NCBI GenBank assembly: GCA_027486675.1
Contig: JAIXOQ010000008.1
Location: forward strand, 1-64,000
Direction: 5' to 3'
From: Pseudomonadota bacterium
GTDB lineage: Bacteria > Bdellovibrionota > UBA1018 > CAIMNF01
DNA length: 64,000 nt
Shown here: one piece after another, positions 50,435 through 59,386 of the stretch
How the letters are laid out: each line of letters starts with the position of its first letter
How positions within the stretch are numbered: the stretch's first letter is position 1
Notes under the pieces: generated by a model
Databases searched by the model: none
Seen by the model: the letters and a program-made list of their open reading frames with translations, nothing else
Told to the model about the DNA's origin: nothing
Position numbers and translations under genes: made by a program

Positions 50435-51912
50435 ACGCTTTGCAGGTGTAGTTTTTTTCCAAACGGTAACTTGGCCAATGGGCGAAGGAGTAGTGGGGGG
50501 ATCGCACTCGTCTTCTCTTTGCATTCGTTTGCTTCCAGGGCCTCTAGGATGCCCTCCCGTGCAGGATCAAAGTAAGGGATGTCAACCATCACATAACTTG
50601 GACCATTTTGTGATTTAATACTCATACGAAGGTCTTCTCCGGTTCCATAGGGGATCAATGGTTTACCCGGGACATCATAGAAACGAAAAGAGGAAGTGGG
50701 ATCAGGCCTAAAGTTGAGGTTGGAAATCCAGTCGGGCGCGCCGGGTGCATCGAGCGAATGAGCTGCGACATAAGGCCACACTTTGAATGCCGAGGCTCGA
50801 AGCGAGGAGACAAAAAATGCGGGAAAATTTAGGGCGATCCACCCGAAAATCAGACTCCGACTGTGCTGTTTGGTCCGCAAACAATCTGAAAATGCCTGTG
50901 CAAACCAAAGTGGAACGAGGTTCACTAGTGGGAAGAGAAATCGATACTCCTTGTTGGTGAGCAACATATGCAAAAGAAAGAATGTAGTAGCTGCAAGAAT
51001 ACTTGGGTCAGTTTTGTTTCTCCTAAATAACAGGATGCAGGCCGCAAGAATGCAAAGGTTGACGACAGGATGAAGCTCAAGGAGCCATACGAAATATTGA
51101 TACCAAGGGTAAGGATTGAAGGTGGCTGCAACTCCTTGCACGAGGTTGACATCAAAATACCGGAGCGGGGTAAGAACCCAGCTCCCATACCCAATGCGAT
51201 CGGCAACGACTCCGACCACTGCTGCACAGCAGAAGCCTAGTGCTAAAAATGAGAACTTCTTCCAATCGATTCTATCCTGAATTAGCCGCGCCAGACCTAT
51301 GCCAAGTCCTGCGAGTGCCATTTGCGGTCGTACAACAAAAGAGAGTCCAAAGAGGAAGCCGCTTTTTAGACTAATTGCGTTTTGGCTATTGTCCCGGATT
51401 GCGGCAAATTCCTTGGCGAGTGCAAATGTGAAGAGTATGCCGCTTAAATTTTCTGCAGATGTGCGTGAATGAACGTAGGGAAAGAACCATAGAGTTGCGG
51501 CAGTGAACCAAAATACTGACTTGCATGCCTTCGTAGGATTCGGCATTGCTTGAGACAAAGCGTGAAGTGAAAAGAGATTGAGTGCTGCGTAGAGAACTCT
51601 TGAGAAGAGGGCCCAGTCTACACCAGAGCTTAGGCCAAAGAACTCGAGACCACGAAAGAGGCCGGCCATGAGCAGCGGCTGGAGCCAAGGTCTAATCTGG
51701 GCTGCATACTCCCATGGCAACACCTCATAGGGTGTTCTTCCTAAGAAAGCGTTGGCAAATTCGAGTATCTGGTAGTGTTCATCTGGATGGTGATAACCAA
51801 CAGAGAAAATCGCAGCTAGAACATGCGTCACCAGAGCGAGAAGAATCAAAAGAGATAGCTTAGGCAAGGCCCTAAGGTAACAAACTTTTCCCAACAGAGT
51901 AAAACAACGCAA
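50407..51912 (-). CDS. GT22-like (ALG9/PIG-B type) membrane mannosyltransferase candidate
   Basis: A 501-residue polytopic protein. The first loop reads HHPDEHYQILEFANAFLGRTPYEVLPWEYAAQIRPWLQP, which closely follows the signature of GT22 enzymes (HPDE-hxQ-E, then W-E-x-x-x-x-IR-S/P-x-l-x-P). These use dolichyl- or polyprenyl-phosphate sugars at the membrane. About ten further hydrophobic segments follow. The C-terminal 110 residues are soluble. The bacterial acceptor is unknown. It starts inside the end of the ChrA-like gene (41-base overlap), so the two are probably cotranscribed. Confidence 0.8.
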   Translation of the reverse strand: MRCFTLLGKVCYLRALPKLSLLILLALVTHVLAAIFSVGYHHPDEHYQILEFANAFLGRTPYEVLPWEYAAQIRPWLQPLLMAGLFRGLEFFGLSSGVDWALFSRVLYAALNLFSLHALSQAMPNPTKACKSVFWFTAATLWFFPYVHSRTSAENLSGILFTFALAKEFAAIRDNSQNAISLKSGFLFGLSFVVRPQMALAGLGIGLARLIQDRIDWKKFSFLALGFCCAAVVGVVADRIGYGSWVLTPLRYFDVNLVQGVAATFNPYPWYQYFVWLLELHPVVNLCILAACILLFRRNKTDPSILAATTFFLLHMLLTNKEYRFLFPLVNLVPLWFAQAFSDCLRTKQHSRSLIFGWIALNFPAFFVSSLRASAFKVWPYVAAHSLDAPGAPDWISNLNFRPDPTSSFRFYDVPGKPLIPYGTGEDLRMSIKSQNGPSYVMVDIPYFDPAREGILEALEANECKEKTSAIPPLLLRPLAKLPFGKKLHLQSVYFCKSLSN

Positions 51913-52960
51913 CGCCTAGGATCAGAATTGGAGCCGAGATGTTTCTAGATTTCGGCGTCAGAAGGCCTAAGACCCCGATACATAGGCCGAGCGCCGGGCT
52001 TAAGTGAGGGAGGAGATAGGTAATCAGTTTGAGTGTGGAACCTAAGAGGGCTCCGGCCACACCGATCCAAATGCCGTCGAGAAAAACTAACCCCAAACGC
52101 GCATTTAGGAGTCGACTACGCAGCTTAGGAATGACGAAAAGTCCAAAGAGGAAGGCTGGCAAGAACGCAGCAATCGTCGTGACGACAGCCCCTTGGAATG
52201 CGTGTGCTTTGTATCCAAGGTAGGTCGCGATAATCAAAAGGGGTCCAGGTGTGATTTGTGCAAGCAGTAAGCCGTCTAAGAATTCATTTGGTTTGACCCA
52301 CCCTGTTTTTGCGACCAGGAGTGATTCGAGTGCTGGAACGATTGCGATACCAGAACCAAAAGTGGTGAAGCTTGCGCCCAAAGTGAAAAGGAACAAGAGC
52401 AGTAACGGGGCTCCATCTAAAAGTTTTCCTTTGGATTGATGCAGGATCACGCCCAAGAGGCCCGATGAAATGACCGCAACGGGTTCATAGGCTGAGAAAT
52501 GAAAAGTGACGTAGGCTACGGTGCTCAACCATAAAAAGAGTCTTGGAGACTCGTACTGGGCTTTACAGAGGCGATAGACAGAGAGAATGGTAACGACCAC
52601 TGCGCCGAGCTGCAGTCCGATCAGTGCCTGGTCGAGTCCTTGGAAACGCTGTACGGAGTTGAGAAGCATCCCAAGCAGGAGAATCAGAAAAAATGCAGGC
52701 AGAATGAATGCAGACCCTGCAAGCCAAGCGGTACGGAGGCCAAACTTCTTCCGAACCAGAGAAATCGCCACCAAAGTTGAAAGAGGACCAGGAAAGATCT
52801 TGGCGATCGCTACCTCAGTCTGAAATTCCTCCAGGGAGAGGTATTTTCTCTTTTGCACCCACTCGTCCTCAAGCATTCCGAGCAGCGCGATCGGGCCACC
52901 AAAGCCCATAGTTCCAAGTTTTAAGAAAAACCTCACAACCGAGCGTGTTGTTCGGGCCAT
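51872..52960 (-). CDS. chrA: Chromate transporter family (ChrA) protein
   Basis: A 362-residue membrane protein with two CHR halves. The first shows VRFFLKLGTMGFGGPIALLGMLEDEWVQKRKYLSLEEFQTEVAIAKIFPGPLSTLVAISL. The second shows FTTFGSGIAIVPALESLLVAKTGWVKPNEFLDGLLLAQITPGPLLIIATYLGYKAHAFQGA. FGG and PGP motifs are intact in both halves. Chromate efflux is the named activity, but substrate cannot be told from sequence. It runs into the GT22-like gene. Confidence 0.92.
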   Translation of the reverse strand: MARTTRSVVRFFLKLGTMGFGGPIALLGMLEDEWVQKRKYLSLEEFQTEVAIAKIFPGPLSTLVAISLVRKKFGLRTAWLAGSAFILPAFFLILLLGMLLNSVQRFQGLDQALIGLQLGAVVVTILSVYRLCKAQYESPRLFLWLSTVAYVTFHFSAYEPVAVISSGLLGVILHQSKGKLLDGAPLLLLFLFTLGASFTTFGSGIAIVPALESLLVAKTGWVKPNEFLDGLLLAQITPGPLLIIATYLGYKAHAFQGAVVTTIAAFLPAFLFGLFVIPKLRSRLLNARLGLVFLDGIWIGVAGALLGSTLKLITYLLPHLSPALGLCIGVLGLLTPKSRNISAPILILGVALFYSVGKSLLP

Positions 52961-53114
52961 TCTTTCATCGTCCGGGTTTGTGCCGATTTGTCTAATTTTT
53001 TGACAGGAGTCTACTGTTCTTAAGGTCTTTTCTCCCTAGAATCCACTAAAGTTGAGCAATATCAAATACCTACGCTGGGCATGACTCTGGCAATGTAAGT
53101 CCACAGAAGGAATT

Positions 53115-54290
53115 ATGCTGTCCACCATTCGCTCACCCTCCACACTCGTCCTGATGGCGGTCCTCTTTTTAGCGGGCTTCTGGCTGACGCGCCCCAAGGC
53201 CCCACTCAGTGGGACGGTGTCCTCAGTTTCAAGCGCTTTGGTACAGCAAAAGCCATTTCCTGCACCTGCGCTGCCGAGCGTGGTCAGGGCCATTGCCATC
53301 CCCGCAGTAAACGAACCATCGATTCAAATGACAGCAAGCTCAGAGACGATCATTCCAGTGATTCCTGGCAACGAGGTCGCGATTCCTATTGGCGAGGGCG
53401 CACCCATTTCTAACGAGCCACCTTTAGTAGAGATTCCTGCGGCGAACAATGAGCCTGAGTTTTACGGCGAGGCGATACCGATCGCACCCGTTGCTCTTGC
53501 CGCACGGACCGATGTTCAATCGGAGGCGCAACCGATAGTGGGAAGCGCAGGCGCTGGCTCATCCTCAGCGTTCCCCCCAGTCTTAAGCGGTGTCGGAAAG
53601 CCAAATTCAGCATTGGGAAATACCGGAACGGCAGCTGGTGCTTCTTTTGGCACCTCCGGCGCCGCTTCAACCTCCGCGGAAAATTCCGCTACGACCTTAA
53701 GTGCAACCGATACCGCCCGGATTGTGCAGCCCATGTCTGCCGCTCTTGATTTGTCGGCCTTAGATGTGAGTGCTGAGCAGTGCATCGCAGGTGAATCCAC
53801 CTGTGCAGCCCCTGCCACCGTAAGTTTTCCAAGAAGCCGCTGGTCGCTGACCCAAGGGATCCTATCCGCTGCCACTGTTTCTGCGCAGGCGATCGCGGGA
53901 GCTATCCCAGTGCGTTTTGCGGTTACGTTTACTCTGCAAGGAGTGAGCGGAGCAAATACCCCGGTGTCTCTTTCTTTGACCCCAAACGCAGTCAATAGTG
54001 TCCCGATGGTAACAACTGCGCAGGGGCAACAGAAAATTTATGAGTTTGATTTCGCAAATACCAGTACGTCTGCAGCAGGACAGCTGAAAAACCTTCATGT
54101 GAAGTTGATCTATGTTGTGACCCAAGGTGGTGCGGTGCTGCAAGGTGGTTCTTACCTTCAGTTCGAGCGCACTGGATTTGAGTCGATGACCACGCCGTGG
54201 TCCCCAGGAGGTTCTAATCCTGAGGTGACACAATCAGTGCCTTTCATACGAGTTGCCAGTGCAAACTACCGTGTGATGCTTGCACCTTGA
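53115..54290 (+). CDS. Anchored Ala/Ser/Pro-rich exported protein of unknown function
   Basis: A 391-residue protein with AAGGAA before ATG 53115. An N-terminal hydrophobic segment (TLVLMAVLFLAGFWLT, residues 11-26) followed by RPKAPL suggests a membrane anchor rather than a cleaved signal. Residues 30-210 are low complexity, rich in Ala, Ser, Pro, Gly and Glu, a likely flexible spacer. A C-terminal beta-rich domain (about 240-391) has IPVRFAVTFTLQGVSG and LKNLHVKLIYVV and one Cys pair just ahead (CIAGESTC). Looks like an envelope-spanning adaptor; no family recognised. Confidence 0.65.
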   Translation: MLSTIRSPSTLVLMAVLFLAGFWLTRPKAPLSGTVSSVSSALVQQKPFPAPALPSVVRAIAIPAVNEPSIQMTASSETIIPVIPGNEVAIPIGEGAPISNEPPLVEIPAANNEPEFYGEAIPIAPVALAARTDVQSEAQPIVGSAGAGSSSAFPPVLSGVGKPNSALGNTGTAAGASFGTSGAASTSAENSATTLSATDTARIVQPMSAALDLSALDVSAEQCIAGESTCAAPATVSFPRSRWSLTQGILSAATVSAQAIAGAIPVRFAVTFTLQGVSGANTPVSLSLTPNAVNSVPMVTTAQGQQKIYEFDFANTSTSAAGQLKNLHVKLIYVVTQGGAVLQGGSYLQFERTGFESMTTPWSPGGSNPEVTQSVPFIRVASANYRVMLAP

Positions 54291-54997
54291 ATAAATTCAC
54301 CATCCTTTTTGTAGACCCATTCTCCTGCAAGAAAAAGCTTTCTTGAGGCTCGTTGAGAAGCTCGAAAAAGATTGAAATACTCCGCACGTGCCACCTCATT
54401 GCCACCGAAGGCTTCAATCACTGGCGTCACCATCTGAGTATCAATCCAGGCCACCTGGTTTTTTTTCAGTACAAAATGCAGAAACGCTAAGGCGGCTTTA
54501 GATGCATTGCTCCTGAAGTGAAACATGCTCTCGCCACTAAAAATCCCTTTCATCCACACCCCGTAAAGTCCTCCAATCAATACATGATTCTCCCAGACTT
54601 CCACGCTGGCTGCGTGGCCTTCCTGAAAAAGATCTATATAGCTTTCAAGTAGGGGATTTGTAATCCAGGTGTCCTCTTGATCTGGACGTTTCATGCCTTT
54701 GCAGTTTTTTATGACGGCCAGAAAATCCTGACTGAGGGTGTACCTAAAGTTCGCTTTTCGAAGCGCTTTTTCCGTACTACTAGGAATCTTAAAGCGATCG
54801 AAAGCTAAGATTCCTCTTGGATCAAGCGAAACCCACGGGATGATACCGCTATTGTCTTGGGGGAATGGGAAAATCCCGTGTGAATAAGCCTCTTTGAGGA
54901 GAATCGTATCGAGATGATCACTCACCGCAACAAGGGTTTCCCCGTCGGGTAAAGAAAGTGGATCAGGAAAAATCTTAGAGTGTTTAAGCGGCCTCAA
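54266..54997 (-). CDS. aat: Leucyl/phenylalanyl-tRNA-protein transferase Aat
   Basis: A 243-residue transferase of the N-end rule pathway, adding Leu or Phe to proteins with N-terminal Arg or Lys and marking them for ClpS/ClpAP. Family motifs are GIFPFPQDNSGIIPWVSLDPRGIL (about residues 40-63), TWITNPLLESYIDLFQEGHAASVEVW and GGLYGVWMKGIFSGESMFH, then SNASKAALAFL. The start overlaps the thiolase stop by 14 bases, and the stop overlaps the convergent Ala-rich gene by 25. Confidence 0.95.
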   Translation of the reverse strand: MRPLKHSKIFPDPLSLPDGETLVAVSDHLDTILLKEAYSHGIFPFPQDNSGIIPWVSLDPRGILAFDRFKIPSSTEKALRKANFRYTLSQDFLAVIKNCKGMKRPDQEDTWITNPLLESYIDLFQEGHAASVEVWENHVLIGGLYGVWMKGIFSGESMFHFRSNASKAALAFLHFVLKKNQVAWIDTQMVTPVIEAFGGNEVARAEYFNLFRASQRASRKLFLAGEWVYKKDGEFIQGASITR

Positions 54998-56231
54998 TGA
55001 TCATGACCGAACCGAGTCCGCCCGCTGCACACACAGAGATTAGCCCATAGCGTTTTCCACGCGCGCGAAGTTCCTCCAATGTTTGCAAGATCATGCGGCC
55101 ACCGGTGGCTCCAAAAGGATGTCCAATCGCGACACTTCCGCCATTGACGTTTAGTTTTGTGCGGTCGATTTTACCTGTTCCATTTTGTTCGAGTGCCTTA
55201 ATCGTAGAGAGGACTTGTGCTGCGAACGCTTCATGAATTTCAAAAAGGTCAATATCAGCCAAACTTAAGCCCGCATCTTTCAGTGCTTTGGGAACGGCAT
55301 AAATCGGAGCGATTAGGAGTGCTTCCTTTTTGATGTCGATCGCTGCTGCAGCGTATCCACGGATGTATCCTAAAGGCGGTAAGCCAAGCTCTTTTGCGCG
55401 AGATTCTGAGGTGAGCATGACAGCGGATGCGCCGTCGGTCAGGGGACTTGCATTGGCAGCAGTGATTGTCCCGTCCTTATAAAAAACCGGGCGAAGTGTC
55501 GCCATTTTTTCTAAGGTTGAGTCTCCGCGAATATCCGGATCTTGCGAAATCACTTTGCCAGCTGGAGTTGCCACTGACATAACGTGGCGAGCATAAAAGC
55601 CGCGATCCCAGGCTGCCTTTGCATTTTGATGGCTGAGAAGCGCAAATTCGTCCTGCTCTTTTCGGCTGATTTTAAATTCACGAGCCATCAGATCCGCACT
55701 TTGCCCCATGCTGAGTCCCGTGGTGGGTTCTTTGATCCCAGGTGCCTGCGGAGCGAGGTATTTCATCTTAAATTTTGCTAGGTGCATCAGCATCTGTGCT
55801 TTGCTCTTCATCTTCGCGATGTCTTGAAAATAATCTGTGGCTTCATTGCTAAAGAGCGCCCGAATGGAACTAATGGACTCCACCCCGGATGCGATTCCGA
55901 GCTGAATCTGGCCTGCCTGAATCTTAGCCCCGATAGAAGCTGCGGCCTCTAAAGAAGAAGCACAGTAGCGGTTGATGGTTGTGCACGGGATACTCGGGGG
56001 AAGACCTGAATCAAAAAGAGCTTCGCGCGCGATGTTTGACCCCTCTGCAGGAGAGCTAACGATTCCCATAAACACTTCATCAATCAGCTTTGGATCAATG
56101 CCGGTTCTTTGAACCGTTTCCTTCAGAGGCAATCCTCCCAGCTGAGCTGGCGACATTTTTTGAAATACGCCCCGCGCTCTAACGAATGGGGTTCTGACTC
56201 CGCCGACAATCGCAACTCTCTCTTTTTGCAT
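54984..56231 (-). CDS. Thiolase (acetyl-CoA acyltransferase)
   Basis: A 415-residue thiolase. The nucleophile Cys lies in TTINRYCASSLEAAA (about residue 89). The second half has ANASPLTDGASAVML, EIHEAFAAQVL (His), NVNGGSVAIGHPFGATGGRMI (His) and VCAAGGLGSVMII (second Cys). It resembles the beta-subunit type used in fatty acid oxidation (FadA/FadI) more than PhaA by its PLKETV and GSNIAREAL segments, but direction of the reaction is not certain. It begins 4 bases after the tolB stop and overlaps aat. Confidence 0.9.
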   Translation of the reverse strand: MQKERVAIVGGVRTPFVRARGVFQKMSPAQLGGLPLKETVQRTGIDPKLIDEVFMGIVSSPAEGSNIAREALFDSGLPPSIPCTTINRYCASSLEAAASIGAKIQAGQIQLGIASGVESISSIRALFSNEATDYFQDIAKMKSKAQMLMHLAKFKMKYLAPQAPGIKEPTTGLSMGQSADLMAREFKISRKEQDEFALLSHQNAKAAWDRGFYARHVMSVATPAGKVISQDPDIRGDSTLEKMATLRPVFYKDGTITAANASPLTDGASAVMLTSESRAKELGLPPLGYIRGYAAAAIDIKKEALLIAPIYAVPKALKDAGLSLADIDLFEIHEAFAAQVLSTIKALEQNGTGKIDRTKLNVNGGSVAIGHPFGATGGRMILQTLEELRARGKRYGLISVCAAGGLGSVMIIEAA

Positions 56232-56235
56232 GTTG

Positions 56236-57549
56236 CTAGTTTAGGGCCGGGGACCACTTTGGAGCAACACAGTTACCTAAACCAAAAGTCAGGCGCTTGA
56301 CCACGTTTCCTTCCATATTGATGACATAAACGCTGCGTGTTCCTTCTCGACTGGACGAAAACACGACAAAGCGGCCATCTGGGCTAAAGTGAGGGTCTTC
56401 GTTTGACCCTTCATTTTTGGTCAAGCGCTCAATGGTGGTTCCATCTGAGTTCATCGTGAATAGGTCAAATCGATTGTCGATCCAGCCTGCAAAGGCAATT
56501 TTCTTTCCATCAGGGCTAAAGCTTGGCGAAGCATTGTATTGACCGGCATAGGTCAATCGTTTGGCAGATTGAGGTTCAGTGGCGGGCATGATGTAGATCA
56601 TCGGTTTACCGGCCCTGGAAGAGACGAAGGCTATTTTCGTCCCATCTGGGCTAAATGCGGGGTCAACATCCACGCCGATGGACTGGGTGAGGCGAGTCGC
56701 TTCCCTGGAATCTGGATCCAGGAGAAAGATTTCTGGGTTGCCCAAGTGGGACAATGTGAGTGCAATTCGATTTTTCTTGGGGTCATAATTGGCTCCAGAG
56801 TTAATCCCCGTCTTATTGCTGAGAAGTCGGAGAAGCTTCTTCGTGAAGTCGAACTCAAAAAGATCGAGATTCTTGGTGTTGTCCTCGTGACGATTATAAA
56901 CGGAATAAGCGATGCGTGTGCCATCTCGATTCCAGGCAGGACTGACAGTGGTTGATCGGTGCTGAGTGACTTGCTGTGGATTGGAACCATCGAAGTCAAA
57001 GACATACACTTCTTTTTTTCCTGAACGATCGCACACTGCAGCGATCTGAGATTTGAATACCGATGGTGTGCCTGTGATTGCTTGCACGATATCATTGGCT
57101 GCGGTGCGGATGGTGATCTTCCAGTCATTGGGAGCGCTAACGTATCGTTTTGAGAGAAGACTCTTTCCGGAAGGTGTCTGGTAAAGATGGATTTCAGCGA
57201 TGGTCTTATCCGCGCTAGAAGTGAGCGTCCAACCCACCACAAAATCGGCCCCAATTTTAGACCAGTCCTCTCCTTTCGGATTGATCCCGCCCTCCAGTTC
57301 CGCTTGGGGATAAGCGTTCTCAGAGACAATGCGAAAGAGTTCAGCGAAATTGAGGGTATTTGAAAGTTCCCTTTTCAATCTGCCGGCAAGTTCACCCGAA
57401 GGAGACTTTGGGTTTGGGATCGCAATCGAAGGCTTTTTGGTCTTTGCACTTCCCACTTCGAGGTAAACCCCATCGGCATTTGCGGTGGCAACTGGGAGGG
57501 TTGGTACAAGAACAAGGGCAAAAAGGAGCGCAAAGAAAAGCTTCATCAT
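56236..57549 (-). CDS. tolB: Tol-Pal system protein TolB
   Basis: A 437-residue periplasmic protein with signal peptide MMKLFFALLFALVLVPTLPVATANAD. The N-terminal TolB domain (about 30-165) is followed by a beta-propeller of WD40-like PD repeats: SPAWNRDGTRIAYS, DPAFSPDGTKIAFVSSRAG, SPSFSPDGKKIAFAGW and DPHFSPDGRFVVFSS. It links Pal and colicin-like ligands in E. coli. Last tol gene here, 11 bases after tolA. Pal does not follow. Confidence 0.95.
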   Translation of the reverse strand: MMKLFFALLFALVLVPTLPVATANADGVYLEVGSAKTKKPSIAIPNPKSPSGELAGRLKRELSNTLNFAELFRIVSENAYPQAELEGGINPKGEDWSKIGADFVVGWTLTSSADKTIAEIHLYQTPSGKSLLSKRYVSAPNDWKITIRTAANDIVQAITGTPSVFKSQIAAVCDRSGKKEVYVFDFDGSNPQQVTQHRSTTVSPAWNRDGTRIAYSVYNRHEDNTKNLDLFEFDFTKKLLRLLSNKTGINSGANYDPKKNRIALTLSHLGNPEIFLLDPDSREATRLTQSIGVDVDPAFSPDGTKIAFVSSRAGKPMIYIMPATEPQSAKRLTYAGQYNASPSFSPDGKKIAFAGWIDNRFDLFTMNSDGTTIERLTKNEGSNEDPHFSPDGRFVVFSSSREGTRSVYVINMEGNVVKRLTFGLGNCVAPKWSPALN

Positions 57550-57560
57550 TATGAAGCTGA

Positions 57561-58259
57561 TTATAACGGGAAGCCCAAAAGAACGCCATCGGATGCAAGG
57601 GAATCGATCACATCCTGAGGGGGTAGAGCAAAGGGCGCTGATCTTTGCACGGCTCGTCGCACTTCTTCGTCGTAAACGTCATTGCCCGAAGGCCTCTTAA
57701 AAACGATGCGCAGAATATTTCCTTTGGAATTCAAAAAAAGCACGACCTGCGCAGAGAGTCCTTTGGTCTGAAGCCAGCTGGGTAGTTCCCAGTTTTCCCT
57801 GAGTTTCTGCAAGACTCCATCGTAATACGTTGCCTGTTCGCGCTCTTTCGCCTCTCCAGAAGTAGTTGCCCCTTTTGAAATCATGTTGCCCTTAAGAGCT
57901 TGAAGCTTTTCTAAAGCTCTCAGGCGCTCCAGTGCGCTTTTCATGCTTTTTGCGGTGGTCTTTTGCTTTTTGCTGAGAGAAACCTCAGCGCTTTCCATCT
58001 TTATTTTCGGCGCTGTCTTGACCTGCTTCTCTGGAGCGGGCGGAGTCGGAGCATTTTCTGGAGCTGGGAGCGATATCGGTTCATCTTTCTTTTGGTCAGG
58101 CAGCGCAACGAGGTCCACGCGAAGAGTAGGTACGATGCGCTCCCTAGGTCGCTCGGTGACCAAGGATCCTAATATTGCTAGACCCATCACAAGAGTGTGA
58201 GCCAAAACCGAGCGTTTGAAAGCGCGAGAAAACGAAGGTGCGCGAGCGGCATGCTCCAT
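57561..58259 (-). CDS. tolA: TolA-like protein with TonB C-terminal domain
   Basis: A 232-residue protein. An N-terminal membrane anchor (HTLVMGLAILGSLVTE, about 18-33) precedes a Pro/Lys-rich then helical linker (LPAPENAPTPPAPEKQ, AKSMKSALERLRALEKLQAL). A TonB/TolA-type C-terminal domain ends it (VLQKLRENWELPSW, VVLFLNSKGNILRIVFKRPSGNDVYDEEVRRAV). The linker is much shorter than in E. coli TolA (421 residues in all). Position between tolR and tolB fixes the assignment. Confidence 0.88.
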   Translation of the reverse strand: MEHAARAPSFSRAFKRSVLAHTLVMGLAILGSLVTERPRERIVPTLRVDLVALPDQKKDEPISLPAPENAPTPPAPEKQVKTAPKIKMESAEVSLSKKQKTTAKSMKSALERLRALEKLQALKGNMISKGATTSGEAKEREQATYYDGVLQKLRENWELPSWLQTKGLSAQVVLFLNSKGNILRIVFKRPSGNDVYDEEVRRAVQRSAPFALPPQDVIDSLASDGVLLGFPL

Positions 58260-58271
58260 AAAATTTTAATT

Positions 58272-58679
58272 TCACTCCTCAGAAGGCGATGTAGCCAGGC
58301 CAACTCTTGAGATCCCGGCCGCCTTCACAAGTCCCATCGCCCGTGCGACCACGCCGTACTCTACAGCTGCATCAGCCTGTACAACCACTTGTGTATTCTT
58401 TCCTTGGCTCGTAGATTTCAGTCGTTCTTTGAGTTGCGCCCAGCCAATCGACTTTCCATCCCAACTCAGTTCTCCTGATTTTTTTATACCGAGCATGATA
58501 GAGGTTTCTTCTGTAGTCATCGCTTGGGTTGCTACTTTTGGAAGTGCAACTTCGATCCCTTGCTGCATAAGGGGTGCAGAGACCATGAAGACGATCAGAA
58601 GGACTAGCATCACGTCCACAAGCGGGGTGACATTGATCTCTGCTAAGCGGCTTTTCGAGCCGCTTGTATTCATTTTCAC
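58272..58679 (-). CDS. tolR: TolR (ExbD/TolR family)
   Basis: A 135-residue protein with one membrane helix. INVTPLVDVMLVLLIVFMVSAPLM (about 14-37) carries the ion-binding Asp of TolR/ExbD. The C-terminal periplasmic domain includes VVVQADAAVEYGVVARAMGLVKAAGISRVGLAT, the family signature. Start overlaps the tolQ stop as ATGA, so the stator subunits are coupled. Confidence 0.95.
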   Translation of the reverse strand: MKMNTSGSKSRLAEINVTPLVDVMLVLLIVFMVSAPLMQQGIEVALPKVATQAMTTEETSIMLGIKKSGELSWDGKSIGWAQLKERLKSTSQGKNTQVVVQADAAVEYGVVARAMGLVKAAGISRVGLATSPSEE

Positions 58680-59386
58680 TGATGGGCCTCGGGAGACTGT
58701 TTGTTACGTTGCAATAAGCTTCTTTGGACGAGATTGAGAAAGTCCTGAGCAAAGCTGTCCATATCGACCGAGACCTTTTGAATGCGTTGAAGGAAGTGAT
58801 TGTAGCCAATTGCAGCAGGAATCGCTGCAGCAAGTCCCGCAGCCGTTGCAATCAGAGCCTCACTGATCCCTGGTGCGACGACGGCTAAGCTGGCGCTGCC
58901 GGTGGCTCCGATGTTTTGAAATGAGGTCATGATTCCCCATACGGTTCCAAAAAGCCCAATAAATGGGGCAGAGCTTGCGATTGTAGCAAGCCAGTCGACG
59001 TGACTTTCTAGGGCTGCCATTTGATTCGACATCGCTTTATTGAGCGATCTTGAGATGTTATTGACCTCAATATCGCCACTCTGTGTACCTTCGCCGGAGG
59101 AAAGCTTCCGTAATTCTTTGTAGCCGGTCAAAAAGGCTTGAGCGATGGGGGAGTGATGCAGAGGTTCAACACGTTGAAAAATTTCATCTAAGGACTTTCC
59201 TGCCCAAAATACATCCAGAAATTCTCTATTTCCTTTTTGTGCCGATCTCAGTCGGGTCCACTTTTGAATGACGACAGCCCAGGTGACCACGGATGCAAAA
59301 ACAAGTAGGATGAGGATGGCCTTAACGATCGGTCCCGCTTGAAGGACTAGTGCGATTGTGCTTAAACCTGCGTTTCCAGAATTCAT
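58676..59386 (-). CDS. tolQ: TolQ (MotA/TolQ/ExbB family)
   Basis: A 236-residue stator subunit with three helices: IVKAILILLVFASVVTWAVVI (about 19-39), TIASSAPFIGLFGTVWGIMTSF (about 138-159) and ISEALIATAAGLAAAIPAAIGY (about 173-194). APFIGLFGTVWGIM is the TolQ/ExbB hallmark. It energises outer-membrane constriction with TolR and TolA. Its start lies 65 bases inside the end of the upstream membrane-protein gene, an unusually long same-strand overlap. Confidence 0.95.
   Translation of the reverse strand: MNSGNAGLSTIALVLQAGPIVKAILILLVFASVVTWAVVIQKWTRLRSAQKGNREFLDVFWAGKSLDEIFQRVEPLHHSPIAQAFLTGYKELRKLSSGEGTQSGDIEVNNISRSLNKAMSNQMAALESHVDWLATIASSAPFIGLFGTVWGIMTSFQNIGATGSASLAVVAPGISEALIATAAGLAAAIPAAIGYNHFLQRIQKVSVDMDSFAQDFLNLVQRSLLQRNKQSPEAHQ

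Noticed and set aside
52995-53030. TTGACA as promoter for the Ala-rich exported protein
   Set aside because: No acceptable -10 box at 16-18 bases.
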